This document shows positions 35,243 through 44,013 of a stretch of DNA of 64,000 nt, one piece after another (position 1 is the stretch's first letter; each line of letters starts with the position of its first letter). The stretch is from Ignavibacteriales bacterium (GTDB lineage Bacteria; Bacteroidota; Ignavibacteria; UBA10030). Location of the stretch: positions 62,001 to 126,000 of the forward strand of contig JAPLFR010000002.1 in the NCBI GenBank assembly GCA_026390575.1, given 5' to 3'. The position numbers and the translations under genes were made by a program. The notes under the pieces were generated by a model. That model ran no database searches and had not been told where the DNA came from. It worked only from the letters and a program-made list of their open reading frames with translations.

Positions 35243-35271
35243 AATATATTAAATGGTGATCAGTGTATCAA
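35243..35271 (-). promoter_or_regulatory. Promoter abutting the PorW-like start codon
   Basis: TTGATA (35271-35266) and TATATT (35248-35243) are 17 bases apart. Only seven bases separate the -10 box from the ATG at 35235 and there is no Shine-Dalgarno, so the transcript should be leaderless. Confidence 0.6.
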
Positions 35272-35390
35272 GATGCAGCAACACGTCGTGCGGACTCAAG
35301 AACCGCTTCTTGAAAATATCCTTAAAACGTCGTCATACAATAAAGCACGTCGAGACTGCACAGTAGCAATAAAGAATTATTTTGCCTCCA

Positions 35391-35969
35391 TTAGCTTTTT
35401 GAATTCCTGTTGATCAATGTGAGAAATTCGCTCCGTGTCTTCACATCATTTCGAAACGCGCCGAGCATTGCACTCGTCGTCGCAGTGGAATTGAGTTTCT
35501 CGACACCGCGCATAATCATGCACAAATGTTGTGCTTCCATTACGACAGCAACGCCCATCGGATTGAGATGCTGATACAGCGTATCAGCAATCTGTTGCGT
35601 CATCCGCTCTTGAACTTGAAGGCGCCGTGCAAACACTTCTACAATCCGCGGCATTTTGCTCAGGCCAACAATGCGGCCATTGGGAATGTATGCGATATGG
35701 CACTTACCAAAGAATGGAACGAGGTGATGCTCGCACAGAGAGAAGAAATCGATATCTTTCACGATGACCATTTCGCTGTATTTTTCCTCAAAGACCGCGC
35801 CATTCATTACTTCGCCAATGTCTTGTTGATATCCTTTCGTCAAAAATTCGTACATCCGCGCTACACGATCCGGAGTTTTCAACAACCCTTCTCGTTGTGG
35901 ATCCTCACCGAGTTCTATAAGAAACTCTTTGATGAGCGTTTCTTTCCGACCGCTGTGTCCAGTCGTCAT
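35391..35969 (-). CDS. folE: GTP cyclohydrolase I
   Basis: Converts GTP to dihydroneopterin triphosphate, 192 residues. Zinc and catalytic residues appear in [20 protein letters not shown] and [31 protein letters not shown] is the usual N-terminal helix. It overlaps the QueD-type gene by four bases, so its product likely feeds that enzyme as well as folate. Confidence 0.96.
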   Translation of the reverse strand: MTTGHSGRKETLIKEFLIELGEDPQREGLLKTPDRVARMYEFLTKGYQQDIGEVMNGAVFEEKYSEMVIVKDIDFFSLCEHHLVPFFGKCHIAYIPNGRIVGLSKMPRIVEVFARRLQVQERMTQQIADTLYQHLNPMGVAVVMEAQHLCMIMRGVEKLNSTATTSAMLGAFRNDVKTRSEFLTLINRNSKS

Positions 35970-36382
35970 TCTTCACCTCGATATTCTACCATATTATTTT
36001 CTGTTTCATGCAGGCGAATGGCATAGAGTATCGCTTCGCCGTTTTTCGATTCCAGTACGCGCCAAAACGCACGGACGATGTTCTCCGCCGTTGGGATGAT
36101 ACCCTGTAAGAAATCGACATCATAATTTAAATGTTTATGATCAACCTTTTCAATGATCTCTGTTCGTACAAGGTTCTTCAGTTTTTTGAAATCAACAGCA
36201 AATCCACTATCGCCTTTCACATTTCCAGCAACAGTCACTTCAAGAATAAAATTATGTCCATGGCCATGTGGATTTGCGCACTTGTCGTACAATTCGAAAT
36301 TCTGCTCATGAGACAATTCTTGATTCCAAAGGCGGTGTGACGCACTAAAAACTTCTCTCCGAGTGAGATACATCTTCGCCAT
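35966..36382 (-). CDS. queD: 6-pyruvoyl/6-carboxy-tetrahydropterin synthase family protein
   Basis: A 138-residue T-fold enzyme. Zinc ligands lie in FSASHRL and [18 protein letters not shown] supplies the catalytic Cys in the CxxxHGH pattern of QueD (queuosine precursor synthesis). The rest ([20 protein letters not shown]) is shared with eukaryotic-type PTPS. Coupling to folE fits either queuosine or a pterin; I favour QueD without certainty. Confidence 0.82.
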   Translation of the reverse strand: MAKMYLTRREVFSASHRLWNQELSHEQNFELYDKCANPHGHGHNFILEVTVAGNVKGDSGFAVDFKKLKNLVRTEIIEKVDHKHLNYDVDFLQGIIPTAENIVRAFWRVLESKNGEAILYAIRLHETENNMVEYRGEE

Positions 36383-36399
36383 AAATCATTGTCCTCCTC

Positions 36400-36852
36400 T
36401 TATAGTACAGCAATCACTTCATCGGTGTGGCCGTCTACCTTCACCTTATTGAAGATCTGCCGGACAATTCCCTTCTCATCGATTACGACGGTTGTACGTT
36501 CAATACCAAAATATTTCTTGCCGTACATCGATTTTTCTTTCCAGACACCATACGATTTGACGATTTCTTTCTTCTCATCGCTGAGTAACGGAAAGCTTAA
36601 CCCATACTTCTGAGCAAACTTCATATGCGAGTCAACACTATCCGCACTCACACCGATGACTACTGCACCTTTTTTCTTAATTACCTTAAGATTACTCTCA
36701 AACGAGCATGCTTCCTTTGTGCAGCCGGAAGTATTATCTTTCGGATAGAAGTAAAGAACGATCTTCTTGCCAGCAAAATCTTTGAGGTTCAGAGTTTTTC
36801 CCTCGCCGGACGCAAGAGTGAAGTCAGGTGCCTTTTGACCAATCTTGAGCAT
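36400..36852 (-). CDS. bcp: Thioredoxin-dependent peroxiredoxin Bcp
   Basis: A 150-residue PrxQ-type peroxidase. The peroxidatic and resolving cysteines are five apart in SGCTKEACSFE. YFYPKDNTSGCT and GVSADSVDSHMKF are typical. It reduces hydroperoxides in the cytoplasm. It is followed closely by the QueD gene and preceded by another peroxiredoxin. Confidence 0.94.
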   Translation of the reverse strand: MLKIGQKAPDFTLASGEGKTLNLKDFAGKKIVLYFYPKDNTSGCTKEACSFESNLKVIKKKGAVVIGVSADSVDSHMKFAQKYGLSFPLLSDEKKEIVKSYGVWKEKSMYGKKYFGIERTTVVIDEKGIVRQIFNKVKVDGHTDEVIAVL

Positions 36853-36917
36853 AATTTTTCCTTAGTAATAGAATAGGGATAATCTGATTGAAATTCAAAA
36901 GAGATTTATAAGATTTT

Positions 36918-37382
36918 TCACTTGAGCGCTTGTGTGACCGCAGTGTAATCCGGTTCCACACCTGGATTTTCCGAAACCCAAGCATATTTCACGGTGCCGT
37001 TCGTGTCAATGATGAATACTGCACGTTTCGAAGCGCTGTATCCTTTCATTCCGGCAAAATCTTCATGCACGCCGCCGTATTGTTTGCTCACTTCGCGCGT
37101 GTAATCACTCAGTAACGGAAACTGTAGATTGTTTTGTGTTGCAAATGCTTTATTTGCGAACGGCGCATCCACACTGATTCCAACGACCTGCGCATGAAGA
37201 TCGTTAAAATTCGACATCGCGTCGCGGAACGCACAAAGTTCTTTCGTGCATACTCCTGTAAACGCGCCGGGGAAAAAGGCGAGAACAACTTTCTTTCCGA
37301 GGAACTCGGAGAGAGAACGGGATTTCTTATCTGCGTCAAATAAAGTGAATTCTGGTGCTTTACTTCCTACATTGATTGCCAT
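36918..37382 (-). CDS. AhpE/redoxin-type peroxiredoxin
   Basis: A 154-residue peroxiredoxin. The active site is FPGAFTGVCTKELCAFRD, with the peroxidatic Cys in TGVCTKE and a second Cys five residues on. LLSDYTREVSKQYG and AVFIIDTNGTVKY follow. It differs from the neighbouring Bcp, so two types of peroxidase are encoded side by side. AGGAGG precedes the start. Confidence 0.9.
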   Translation of the reverse strand: MAINVGSKAPEFTLFDADKKSRSLSEFLGKKVVLAFFPGAFTGVCTKELCAFRDAMSNFNDLHAQVVGISVDAPFANKAFATQNNLQFPLLSDYTREVSKQYGGVHEDFAGMKGYSASKRAVFIIDTNGTVKYAWVSENPGVEPDYTAVTQALK

Positions 37383-37464
37383 AGTGATATCCTCCTATTT
37401 CTTTTATCGTGATTTCAGAGATAAGAACATTCTTTCGAAGTAAAAGGTTTCATCGGCACATCTT

Positions 37465-37493
37465 TTGAATTCATTACGCTTTTTCTGTATATT
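37465..37493 (+). promoter_or_regulatory. Sigma70-like promoter for the tRNA-Ser pair
   Basis: TTGAAT (37465-37470) and TATATT (37488-37493) are 17 bases apart, 21 bases before the first tRNA-Ser. Confidence 0.68.
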
Positions 37494-37514
37494 TGAATCT
37501 CAGAGACCAAACTC

Positions 37515-37601
37515 GGAGAGGTGCGAGAGTGGTTGAATCGACCGGTCTCGAAAACCGGAATAGCCGCAAGGTTATCGAGGGTTCGAATCCCTCCCTCTCC
37601 G
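37515..37601 (+). tRNA. tRNA-Ser (anticodon CGA)
   Basis: An 87-base class II tRNA. Acceptor arms GGAGAGG / CCTCTCC pair with discriminator G. The anticodon stem CCGGT/ACCGG encloses CTCGAAA, giving CGA. A long variable arm (AGCCGCAAGGTT) and T-loop TTCGAAT confirm Ser. CCA is not encoded. Confidence 0.96.
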
Positions 37602-37656
37602 CTTTTTCAAGCAACAATTTGGAAATGAGATAATAGATTAGGATATTTGATTAATT

Positions 37657-37743
37657 GGAGAGATGCAAGAGTGGTTGAATTGGCTACCCTGGAAAGGTAG
37701 TGTATCCGTAAGGGTACCGTGGGTTCGAATCCCACTCTCTCCG
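37657..37743 (+). tRNA. tRNA-Ser (anticodon GGA)
   Basis: An 87-base class II tRNA. Acceptor arms GGAGAGA / TCTCTCC pair, discriminator G. The anticodon stem CTACC/GGTAG encloses CTGGAAA, giving GGA. It has a long variable arm and T-loop TTCGAAT. It lies 55 bases after the tRNA-Ser(CGA) and ends in a shared terminator. Confidence 0.96.
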
Positions 37744-37753
37744 CATAAAACAC

Positions 37754-37785
37754 AAAAGCCGATTCTTTTGAATCGGCTTTTTTAT
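37754..37785 (+). terminator. Rho-independent terminator of the tRNA-Ser transcript
   Basis: The arms AAAGCCGATTC and GAATCGGCTTT with a TTTT loop are followed by TTTATT. Confidence 0.9.
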
Positions 37786-37786
37786 T

Positions 37787-37900
37787 AGGTTTTTGCTTTT
37801 GTAGGGACGTGATTTATCACGTCCTCCTCCACAGAGATTTGATAAATCAAATCCCTACGAGGGTTTTCCTTCCACAATATTTATCTCTTCCCCAACGCAT
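37787..37900 (-). repeat. Relic unit 1: twin palindromes plus restriction-modification tail
   Basis: Within GTAGGGA...TCCCTAC (37801-37858) are two palindromes, GGACGTGA-TT-TATCACGTCC (37805-37824) and GATTTGATAAATCAAATC (37836-37853). Directly beyond, the minus strand encodes EEINIVEGKPS and a stop (37900-37855). That matches the C-terminal tail of Eco57I/TaqI-type restriction-modification proteins seen better in unit 3. Preceding TTTTTGCTTTTGT is shared with unit 2. Confidence 0.6.
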
Positions 37901-37961
37901 CATTTTTCACCCATGCTCGGATTGGTTCTCCTAACTTGGATCTGTGGCGGCAGCCGTCACA

Positions 37962-38411
37962 TCAACATGCTTTTTCAATCTGCTCTAATGCTTTTAGAAC
38001 AATCTCCAGATCGGTAACTCCTGTAAACCCACTAAATCCAACAGAAAGTTTTGTTCCGTCTTTTAAAATGATGGGTTGTCCACCTTCCCAGCCAATGAAG
38101 TCTGGCTTACTTATTCCAGCAATTTCTTCGGCAATTTCATTATTATAAATTTTCTTTTCATACTCTCCTGTTTTCATTCCGGTGAGCCATACTTGGCTTG
38201 CCTTTATCCATGCGACTCTAAATGATTCGCGTGCTCGTATTTTGTTATTGTGGATAAACACTTTTCCAAATACTCCGCCTGCTTCATCAATGATGCAGAT
38301 AGCAACATTACCATTCGATATACCTTTATCTTCATCCTTCTTCATGTAAAGAGGAATTAACTCTTCCATCTTTTGAATAAGGTGTTCAATGCGTTTCTGA
38401 GGGTTATTCAT
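37962..38411 (-). CDS. GlcG/HbpS-type (DUF336) heme-binding-like protein
   Basis: A 149-residue protein from the ATG at 38411 (GGAG eight bases upstream). Motifs fit the DUF336 fold: VAICIIDEAGGVFGK, RVAWIKASQVWLTGMKTGEY, FIGWEGGQPII and VGFSGFTGVTDLEIV. Relatives bind heme or act beside glycolate oxidase; the job here is unknown. It stands alone between two groups of relic repeats and could be part of a formerly mobile region. Confidence 0.75.
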   Translation of the reverse strand: MNNPQKRIEHLIQKMEELIPLYMKKDEDKGISNGNVAICIIDEAGGVFGKVFIHNNKIRARESFRVAWIKASQVWLTGMKTGEYEKKIYNNEIAEEIAGISKPDFIGWEGGQPIILKDGTKLSVGFSGFTGVTDLEIVLKALEQIEKAC

Positions 38412-38558
38412 TATTTTAACTCCAATGTTTTTATGCAACAATTATGTATGATTATGGTATCACAGATTTCTATTTGCTCTACAATAATATTTTCAATTAC
38501 ACAAAGTCTGGATGCCCGCTTATCCGCCAAAAAGACGACGGAATGACTATGGTGTAAC

Positions 38559-38679
38559 GGTTTTTGCTTTTGTTGGGATGTATGGCGATACGTCCCTACA
38601 AGGATTTTCCCTCCACAGTCTTTCTCTCTTCCTCCGTCAACCCGTACAGCTTATACACCGCTTCGTAAATTCGGCGCTC
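38559..38679 (-). repeat. Relic unit 2: palindrome plus restriction-modification tail
   Basis: TTTTTGCTTTTGT leads into GGGATGTAT-GGCG-ATACGTCCC (38575-38596) and CTAC. The minus strand from 38679 to 38596 reads RIYEAVYKLYGLTEEERK then TVEGKSL and a TAG stop. VYKLYGLTEEE is the typical end of type II restriction-modification enzymes of the Eco57I/TaqI-like group. Confidence 0.65.
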
Positions 38680-38688
38680 TTTTCATTT

Positions 38689-38850
38689 GTAGAATCCGAT
38701 CACAGATCGGATTGTTCACCCGCAATCGTCCGATGTAATCATCGGACTCTACGCTTTTCCCTCCACAATCTTTATCTCTTCCTCACTCAACCGATACAAC
38801 TTATTAACCAATTCATCAATCTCGTTATCTGTTGTTTCGATTGTTTTTTA
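38689..38850 (-). repeat. Relic unit 3: twin palindromes plus restriction-modification tail
   Basis: GTAGA...TCTAC bounds two hairpins: AATCCGATC-ACA-GATCGGATT (38693-38713) and GTCCGATG-TAAT-CATCGGAC (38728-38747). The minus strand from about 38850 to 38749 reads KTIETTDNEIDELVNKLY then RLSEEEIKIVEGKA and a TAG stop, an intact-looking C-terminal tail of an Eco57I/TaqI-type enzyme with no gene body before it. Confidence 0.7.
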
Positions 38851-38897
38851 TCCATGTGTCACGAATTTAAACAATTACCATAGTAAATGAAAGCCTT

Positions 38898-38926
38898 TTG
38901 CTATTTGACCGCTCTTTGCTTATCTT
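38898..38926 (+). promoter_or_regulatory. Possible promoter for the nfeD run
   Basis: TTGCTA (38898-38903) and TATCTT (38921-38926) are 17 bases apart, about 118 bases before the nfeD ATG. It matches the other promoters in spacing but is weaker in sequence. Confidence 0.45.
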
Positions 38927-39044
38927 TCTAACGAATAGGAGATTGAAAAAGGTCTTCCCTTATAGTTTATTCCGGCAACGGTATATATCTTCTTCAAAAA
39001 ACGCGAGTTTGACAAACACCTGCACCGGATGGAGGAATATTAAA

Positions 39045-40337
39045 ATGCTCCACCGTTTATTCATACTTTCAATTTTCATTATTATCCTTCCTACTGTCAT
39101 CTTTTCGCAACAAGTTGTTTTGCTGAAAATTGATGGTGCTATTAATCCGGCATCATCGGCTTTAATCGAACGCGGCATCGAAAGATCTGCTGAAAAAAAC
39201 GCGGAGTGTCTCATCATCCAACTTAACACACCCGGCGGATTGCTTACATCTACACGTATCATTGTGAGTGCAATTCTGGAATCCAAAATTCCTATCGTGG
39301 TCTATGTTGCTCCAGGCGGAGCGCATGCAGGTTCGGCTGGTGTTTTTATTACAATGGCGGCGCACATTGCAGCGATGGCTCCAGGCACAAACATCGGCGC
39401 TGCCCATCCTGTGGAAATGGAAGGGAAAATGGATTCGGTGATGGGTGAAAAAGTCACTAATGATGCCGCAGCATTTATCCGCACGATCGCCGAAAAACGA
39501 AACCGTAACCTGAAGTGGGCTGAAGATGCTGTCCGGAAAAGCCAAGCTATTACAGAAACAGAGGCGCTCGACACAAATGTTATTGATCTCATTGCGAAGA
39601 ATGTCGACGAATTGCTTACGCAAATTGACGGCAAACAAGTTGAGACCATCACCGGAACAACAACGCTCCATACAAAAGGCGCGCGGATCGAACAGATGGA
39701 GATGGGATGGGCCGAAAAGTTATTGGATCTTTTAAGCAATCCGAATATCGCCCTCATTCTTTTTCAACTCGGCACGATCGGCCTAATACTTGAGTTGTAT
39801 AATCCGGGTTCCATCTTTCCCGGTATCGTTGGCGTGATTAGTCTCGTGCTTGCGTTTTATTCCATGCATACACTCCCCATCAACTATGCCGGACTCGCAC
39901 TGATCATTTTTGGAATCATACTCTTCCTCTTGGAGATAAAAATAATCAGCCACGGCATGCTGGCAATCGGCGGGGCTGTATCAACTTTTATAGGATCAAT
40001 TATGCTTATTCGTACATCAAGTGTTCTTGAGTTTGTGGAATTATCGTGGTCGGTCATCGTTGCATCGGTCTTGATAACCACCTTCTTTTTTGTCGTCATC
40101 CTCGGATTAGGAATTAAAGCTCAACGACGAAAGCCGACAACGGGTATTGAAGGATTGAACGGAGAGATGGGAGATGTTATCGAAACACTGAAGCCGGAAG
40201 GTGTTGTCCGTATCCAAGGTGAGATCTGGAATGCAGAATCACTCTCAGGGACAATTCAAAAAGGCAAGCGCGTACGAGTTGTTAAAATCAACGGATTAAA
40301 ATTGTTAGTCGAACCATCCACAACATCTAAGGAGTGA
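39045..40337 (+). CDS. NfeD-type membrane serine protease (long form)
   Basis: A 430-residue protein from the ATG at 39045 (GGAGGAATA upstream); a longer open frame upstream is not conserved. A signal segment leads to a ClpP-like domain with [12 protein letters not shown] and [13 protein letters not shown], the latter carrying the catalytic Ser. Four to five membrane segments (from about 230 to 370) and a C-terminal OB-fold ([16 protein letters not shown]) follow. It overlaps the slipin gene by four bases, the usual NfeD-stomatin pairing. Confidence 0.92.
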   Translation: MLHRLFILSIFIIILPTVIFSQQVVLLKIDGAINPASSALIERGIERSAEKNAECLIIQLNTPGGLLTSTRIIVSAILESKIPIVVYVAPGGAHAGSAGVFITMAAHIAAMAPGTNIGAAHPVEMEGKMDSVMGEKVTNDAAAFIRTIAEKRNRNLKWAEDAVRKSQAITETEALDTNVIDLIAKNVDELLTQIDGKQVETITGTTTLHTKGARIEQMEMGWAEKLLDLLSNPNIALILFQLGTIGLILELYNPGSIFPGIVGVISLVLAFYSMHTLPINYAGLALIIFGIILFLLEIKIISHGMLAIGGAVSTFIGSIMLIRTSSVLEFVELSWSVIVASVLITTFFFVVILGLGIKAQRRKPTTGIEGLNGEMGDVIETLKPEGVVRIQGEIWNAESLSGTIQKGKRVRVVKINGLKLLVEPSTTSKE

Positions 40338-41110
40338 CTATGGAACCAGGATTTGTTTACATATTTCTTTTAGTATTTGCCTTTTTTCTTCTCGCAGTCA
40401 ATTCAATAAAAATTTTACGCGAATATGATCGCGGTGTCATATTCCGTTTAGGACGATTGTTAGGAGTAAAGGGACCAGGACTTGTCTGGTTATGGCCCGG
40501 TATTGATAGAATGGTAAGAGTGAGTCTGCGAACAGTCGTTATGGATGTTCCTCCGCAGGATATCATAACACAGGACAACGTTTCGCTTAAAGTGAATGCT
40601 GTCGTATATTTTCGCGTGATGCAGCCAGAAAAAGCAGTTGTCTCGGTTGAGAATTATTTATTTGCCACGTCACAACTATCACAAACAACGTTACGAAGTG
40701 TGTTGGGACAGTCTGAATTAGATGATCTTCTTTCGCAACGCGACAAGATCAACCAAAAGCTCCAGCAAATTATCGACAGCCATACCGAGCCCTGGGGCGT
40801 GAAGGTTTCCAATGTCGAAGTGAAGCAGATCGATTTACCGCAGGAGATGCAGCGAGCGATGGCAAAACAGGCGGAAGCAGAACGTGAACGCCGCTCGAAA
40901 GTTATCGCAGCAGAAGGAGAATTCCAGGCATCACAACGCTTGTCCGATGCAGCAAAAGTCCTTAGCGAACAACCTAGCGCACTGACATTGCGTTACCTGC
41001 AAACGCTTCGTGAAATCGCTACGGAAAATAATTCTACGACAATCTTCCCAGTGCCTATCGATTTATTGAGGCCGTTTATGAATATGAATCTTGATAAGCC
41101 TAAGAAATGA
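40334..41110 (+). CDS. Slipin (SPFH/stomatin family protein)
   Basis: A 258-residue membrane protein of the prokaryotic stomatin type. A membrane hairpin at the N-terminus ([15 protein letters not shown]) precedes the SPFH domain: [46 protein letters not shown]. NfeD proteases cleave stomatin partners in archaea, as known for the family. It is translationally coupled to nfeD. Confidence 0.94.
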   Translation: MTMEPGFVYIFLLVFAFFLLAVNSIKILREYDRGVIFRLGRLLGVKGPGLVWLWPGIDRMVRVSLRTVVMDVPPQDIITQDNVSLKVNAVVYFRVMQPEKAVVSVENYLFATSQLSQTTLRSVLGQSELDDLLSQRDKINQKLQQIIDSHTEPWGVKVSNVEVKQIDLPQEMQRAMAKQAEAERERRSKVIAAEGEFQASQRLSDAAKVLSEQPSALTLRYLQTLREIATENNSTTIFPVPIDLLRPFMNMNLDKPKK

Positions 41111-41113
41111 TGA

Positions 41114-43465
41114 ATGGACAAGCTGCTCTATGGATATAATACCGAAGAGCGCATCGTCGCTGTCCAACAGCTGAACGATCAGACAATCAGACTCTACAAA
41201 CGAGTTGAAGGGAAGGTTCTCCATCAAGATGTAGAATTCTTCCCTTTCTTTTTTCTGTCCGATGAATCGCTGATCAAAGACTACCCCAAAAAAATCTGGT
41301 TGAAGGAGCTTGCCGGCGGAAATTTTTACCGTTACATCGCTGCCTTCACGCGCTGGAGTGAGATGTGGGAAGCAGTACATTTCATTCTGCGTCAATATAA
41401 CAAAACACATTCCTCTCGTGTGTCATCGTATCAGGAATTTAAAGAAATTCTTGTCCGCGCAGACGCCGTGCGCCAGTTTCTTCTGCAATCCGGTATCACA
41501 TTATTCAAAGGGATGGAGTTTGAAGAACTCGTGCGGCTTCATGTGGATGTTCAGTTCGCCGCCGCAGCAGGGAAAAAACGGAATAGAAAAAGTTCAGAAG
41601 AACAAATTCTTGTTATCACGCTCGCCGCCAGCGATGGAAGTGAATATATATTCAGTACTGATAAGCACAATGAGCAAACGGTATTAAAACATTGTATTGA
41701 CCGTATAAACATAATCAATCCGGATGTGATCGAAGGGTACGATTTGTTTGGAATGATTTTGCCAGCGCTCAGCCGTGCTTGCGAGCGCTCACAAATCCCG
41801 CTCGCGATTGGTAGAGATGGCAGCAACATACGAACTCCAACCGGATATGGCGCCGCTAGTACCGGAGAAAGTGAATGGTTTTCTTTTGATGTTTTCGGCA
41901 GACATCTCGTTGACTTGTTAACATTGGCAGAAACGGAAATCGACACGAAAAGAATTGAACAATCATTTACGCTCATTTCATTGGCAAAACATTTTGAAAT
42001 TCCAATCGATACAGAGAAATCTGTTCCCCCACAACGAATAGCGGAAGAATGGAATCGTCAGCCGGAGAATATTATAAATCAATCTCTTCGCAATATTCGC
42101 ATTGCACGCGATCTTTATAACTATCTTTCACCGCCGCTGTTCTATCTCGCGCAGATGTGTCCATTCAACTATCGAATGCTGACTCAGCTCAGTGCAGCTT
42201 CACGAATCGAATCTCTGATGCTTCGAGAATATGTCCGCCAGCGGCATTCAGTCCCACGAGCAAACGATAATTCCCGATCCATGACAACTCCATCGGAGAT
42301 ATTTCACGCCGGCGTTTTCTCCGACGTACTGTATGTTGAGTTAGCAGGAGTTCACTCTTCCATTTTACTCCGTCAGAACATCAAGCCAAGGACAGATGAA
42401 TTAGATGTTTTTATTCAACTTCTTACACAACTCTCCGCGTTGCAGCGAGAGACATCCGGCCCGACGAACAACGAAACACTACACTCCCAAGATTCGGACC
42501 ACCGATTGAAAGCGGTGCAACGTCTTCTTGATTCATTTCATCTCTATCTCGGCTCTGCGCGCGGATTATACAACGATCCTGAACAAGCAGAAGTTGTCTT
42601 GACCGCATATCACGAAATTCTGAAAGAAATTCTGGGCCAGATTGAACGCTTCAACGCGACCATCATTCAATCTGATGGTGAGGGTTTTTTTCTTCTCTCT
42701 CCAAACAATATTGTCGGCGAAGTAAATCAGAAGAATTTTGTCGAACGGCTCTCAAATACATTGCCGGAAGAAACCACGCTTGTCTTATCACATCGTTACA
42801 AGCAAATGTTCAGCTATCGGAAAAATAATTACGCCTTACTGGATCAGAACAACAATGTTCTTATCAAAGGAAACAATCTTTTCTCCCGCGGGATAGAACG
42901 TTTCCTAAGAGTATTTATTCAGCGGATGATTGAATGCCTGATGACAAACGATTTAAAACGGCTGCACCATGCGTATGCGACGGCACATACTCAAGTGCAG
43001 CAGCACAAATGGACTCCGGGAGATTTTTGTCGCACAGATATTGTCCGTATGGATACAGAAACGTATCAGAAGGAAGTGCTTTCTGGTCAAATCACAGCAT
43101 CACCAGCGATGGAAGCTCTCGTACGATCAAGTCTCTTTGTTAAAGCGAATTCAAAAGTCTCTTATTACATAACCGGAAACGATACGGGTATTGCGCTTAC
43201 TCGATCCTCTCGTTTAGTTGATGAATGGGACCCACATCAGCCAGACGAAAACACCGCCTATTATCTTGCTCGTTTGCATGAAACCATAGGCAAATTCCGG
43301 GAGTTTTTTGAACCGGCAGCATTTGAGCGACTATGTACGTTAGATGAAATGTTTCCTTTTTCCGATGAAGGCATCCACATCTTGACTCGAAGAATTACAC
43401 CGGAAGGAGCAGAACCCAAGATCGAAACTGAGGAATATGGCATCTGGCTGGCAGACGAAGAGTAA
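41114..43465 (+). CDS. Family B DNA polymerase homologue, apparently inactivated
   Basis: A 783-residue PolB-like protein. The Exo I site reads HVDVQF (about 143-148) where DIE is expected. Exo II reads GYDLFGMILPAL (about 209-220) instead of GYNxFxFDLPYL. Motif A reads YVELAGVHSSIL where DxxSLYPS is usual (about 405-416). Motif B reads LLDSFHLYLGS instead of K-xxx-NSxYG, and motif C reads SDGEGF instead of DTDS. The fold is kept while every catalytic position is changed. It follows slipin by three bases on the same strand. Inactivated bacterial PolB2-type proteins are known. Confidence 0.78.
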   Translation: MDKLLYGYNTEERIVAVQQLNDQTIRLYKRVEGKVLHQDVEFFPFFFLSDESLIKDYPKKIWLKELAGGNFYRYIAAFTRWSEMWEAVHFILRQYNKTHSSRVSSYQEFKEILVRADAVRQFLLQSGITLFKGMEFEELVRLHVDVQFAAAAGKKRNRKSSEEQILVITLAASDGSEYIFSTDKHNEQTVLKHCIDRINIINPDVIEGYDLFGMILPALSRACERSQIPLAIGRDGSNIRTPTGYGAASTGESEWFSFDVFGRHLVDLLTLAETEIDTKRIEQSFTLISLAKHFEIPIDTEKSVPPQRIAEEWNRQPENIINQSLRNIRIARDLYNYLSPPLFYLAQMCPFNYRMLTQLSAASRIESLMLREYVRQRHSVPRANDNSRSMTTPSEIFHAGVFSDVLYVELAGVHSSILLRQNIKPRTDELDVFIQLLTQLSALQRETSGPTNNETLHSQDSDHRLKAVQRLLDSFHLYLGSARGLYNDPEQAEVVLTAYHEILKEILGQIERFNATIIQSDGEGFFLLSPNNIVGEVNQKNFVERLSNTLPEETTLVLSHRYKQMFSYRKNNYALLDQNNNVLIKGNNLFSRGIERFLRVFIQRMIECLMTNDLKRLHHAYATAHTQVQQHKWTPGDFCRTDIVRMDTETYQKEVLSGQITASPAMEALVRSSLFVKANSKVSYYITGNDTGIALTRSSRLVDEWDPHQPDENTAYYLARLHETIGKFREFFEPAAFERLCTLDEMFPFSDEGIHILTRRITPEGAEPKIETEEYGIWLADEE

Positions 43466-43496
43466 GAAGATAAAGTGAAACACATGGTCTCACCAC

Positions 43497-43525
43497 TTGC
43501 ATTTTAATGCACGAAATTGTAATAT
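43497..43525 (+). promoter_or_regulatory. Promoter for the cold-shock gene
   Basis: TTGCAT (43497-43502) and TAATAT (43520-43525) are 17 bases apart. The resulting leader of about 190 bases to the csp ATG is long, as is usual for temperature-controlled csp genes. I see no other gene in 43466-43719. Confidence 0.6.
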
Positions 43526-43719
43526 TTGATCGTAGTTCACTGCACCGATTTTGTTTCATCGTTATTTGTTTTAGCTGTCGCGTCGCCCGTTGTTCATTCG
43601 ACTGTGTGGATCCGATGCTTGGAAGCTGAGCAAGACAGGTGTAAAGCACTCGATGCACCTTTTTCGTTGAGAGACAAAGTTGCGGTGTGATGTTCAATGC
43701 ATCAAGGGGATGAACCCGT

Positions 43720-43923
43720 ATGGAACAGGGTACAGTAAAGTGGTTCAACAATACAAAAGGTTATGGCTTCATCAAACGGGAAAGTGGTGAAGACGTGTTC
43801 GTGCATTACAAGTCCATCAACGGAGACGGCTACAAAACGCTCAACGAAGGCGACAAAGTAGAGTTCGAAGTTGAACAGGGTCCCAAAGGGTTGCAGGCCG
43901 TCAAAGTTGCAAAACCTGCTTAA
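43720..43923 (+). CDS. Cold-shock domain protein
   Basis: A 67-residue single cold-shock domain that binds single-stranded nucleic acid. RNP1 is KGYGFIKRE and RNP2 is [24 protein letters not shown] is the diagnostic start. An AAGGGG Shine-Dalgarno lies upstream. It is monocistronic, with a promoter and long leader before it and a strong terminator after it. Confidence 0.97.
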   Translation: MEQGTVKWFNNTKGYGFIKRESGEDVFVHYKSINGDGYKTLNEGDKVEFEVEQGPKGLQAVKVAKPA

Positions 43924-43941
43924 AACAACTTTAACAACACA

Positions 43942-43976
43942 AAACCCGTTGAGTGATTCTTAACGGGTTTTTTATT
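43942..43976 (+). terminator. Rho-independent terminator after csp
   Basis: Arms AAACCCGTT and AACGGGTTT around an 11-base loop are followed by TTTTATT. Confidence 0.9.
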
Positions 43977-44013
43977 GTACTCAATCCATTCTTATACTGT
44001 ATCATTTTCGATT

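Noticed and set aside
38512-38883. 123-codon plus-strand frame
   Set aside because: It is the opposite strand of the palindromes and restriction-modification tail relics and has no start site or similarity.
38898-39044. N-terminal extension of the NfeD-type protease
   Set aside because: The added residues lack a signal peptide pattern, while the ATG at 39045 has GGAGG and starts a clear signal segment.
41551-41976. Minus-strand frame inside the PolB-like gene
   Set aside because: It has no family features; codons follow the plus-strand gene.
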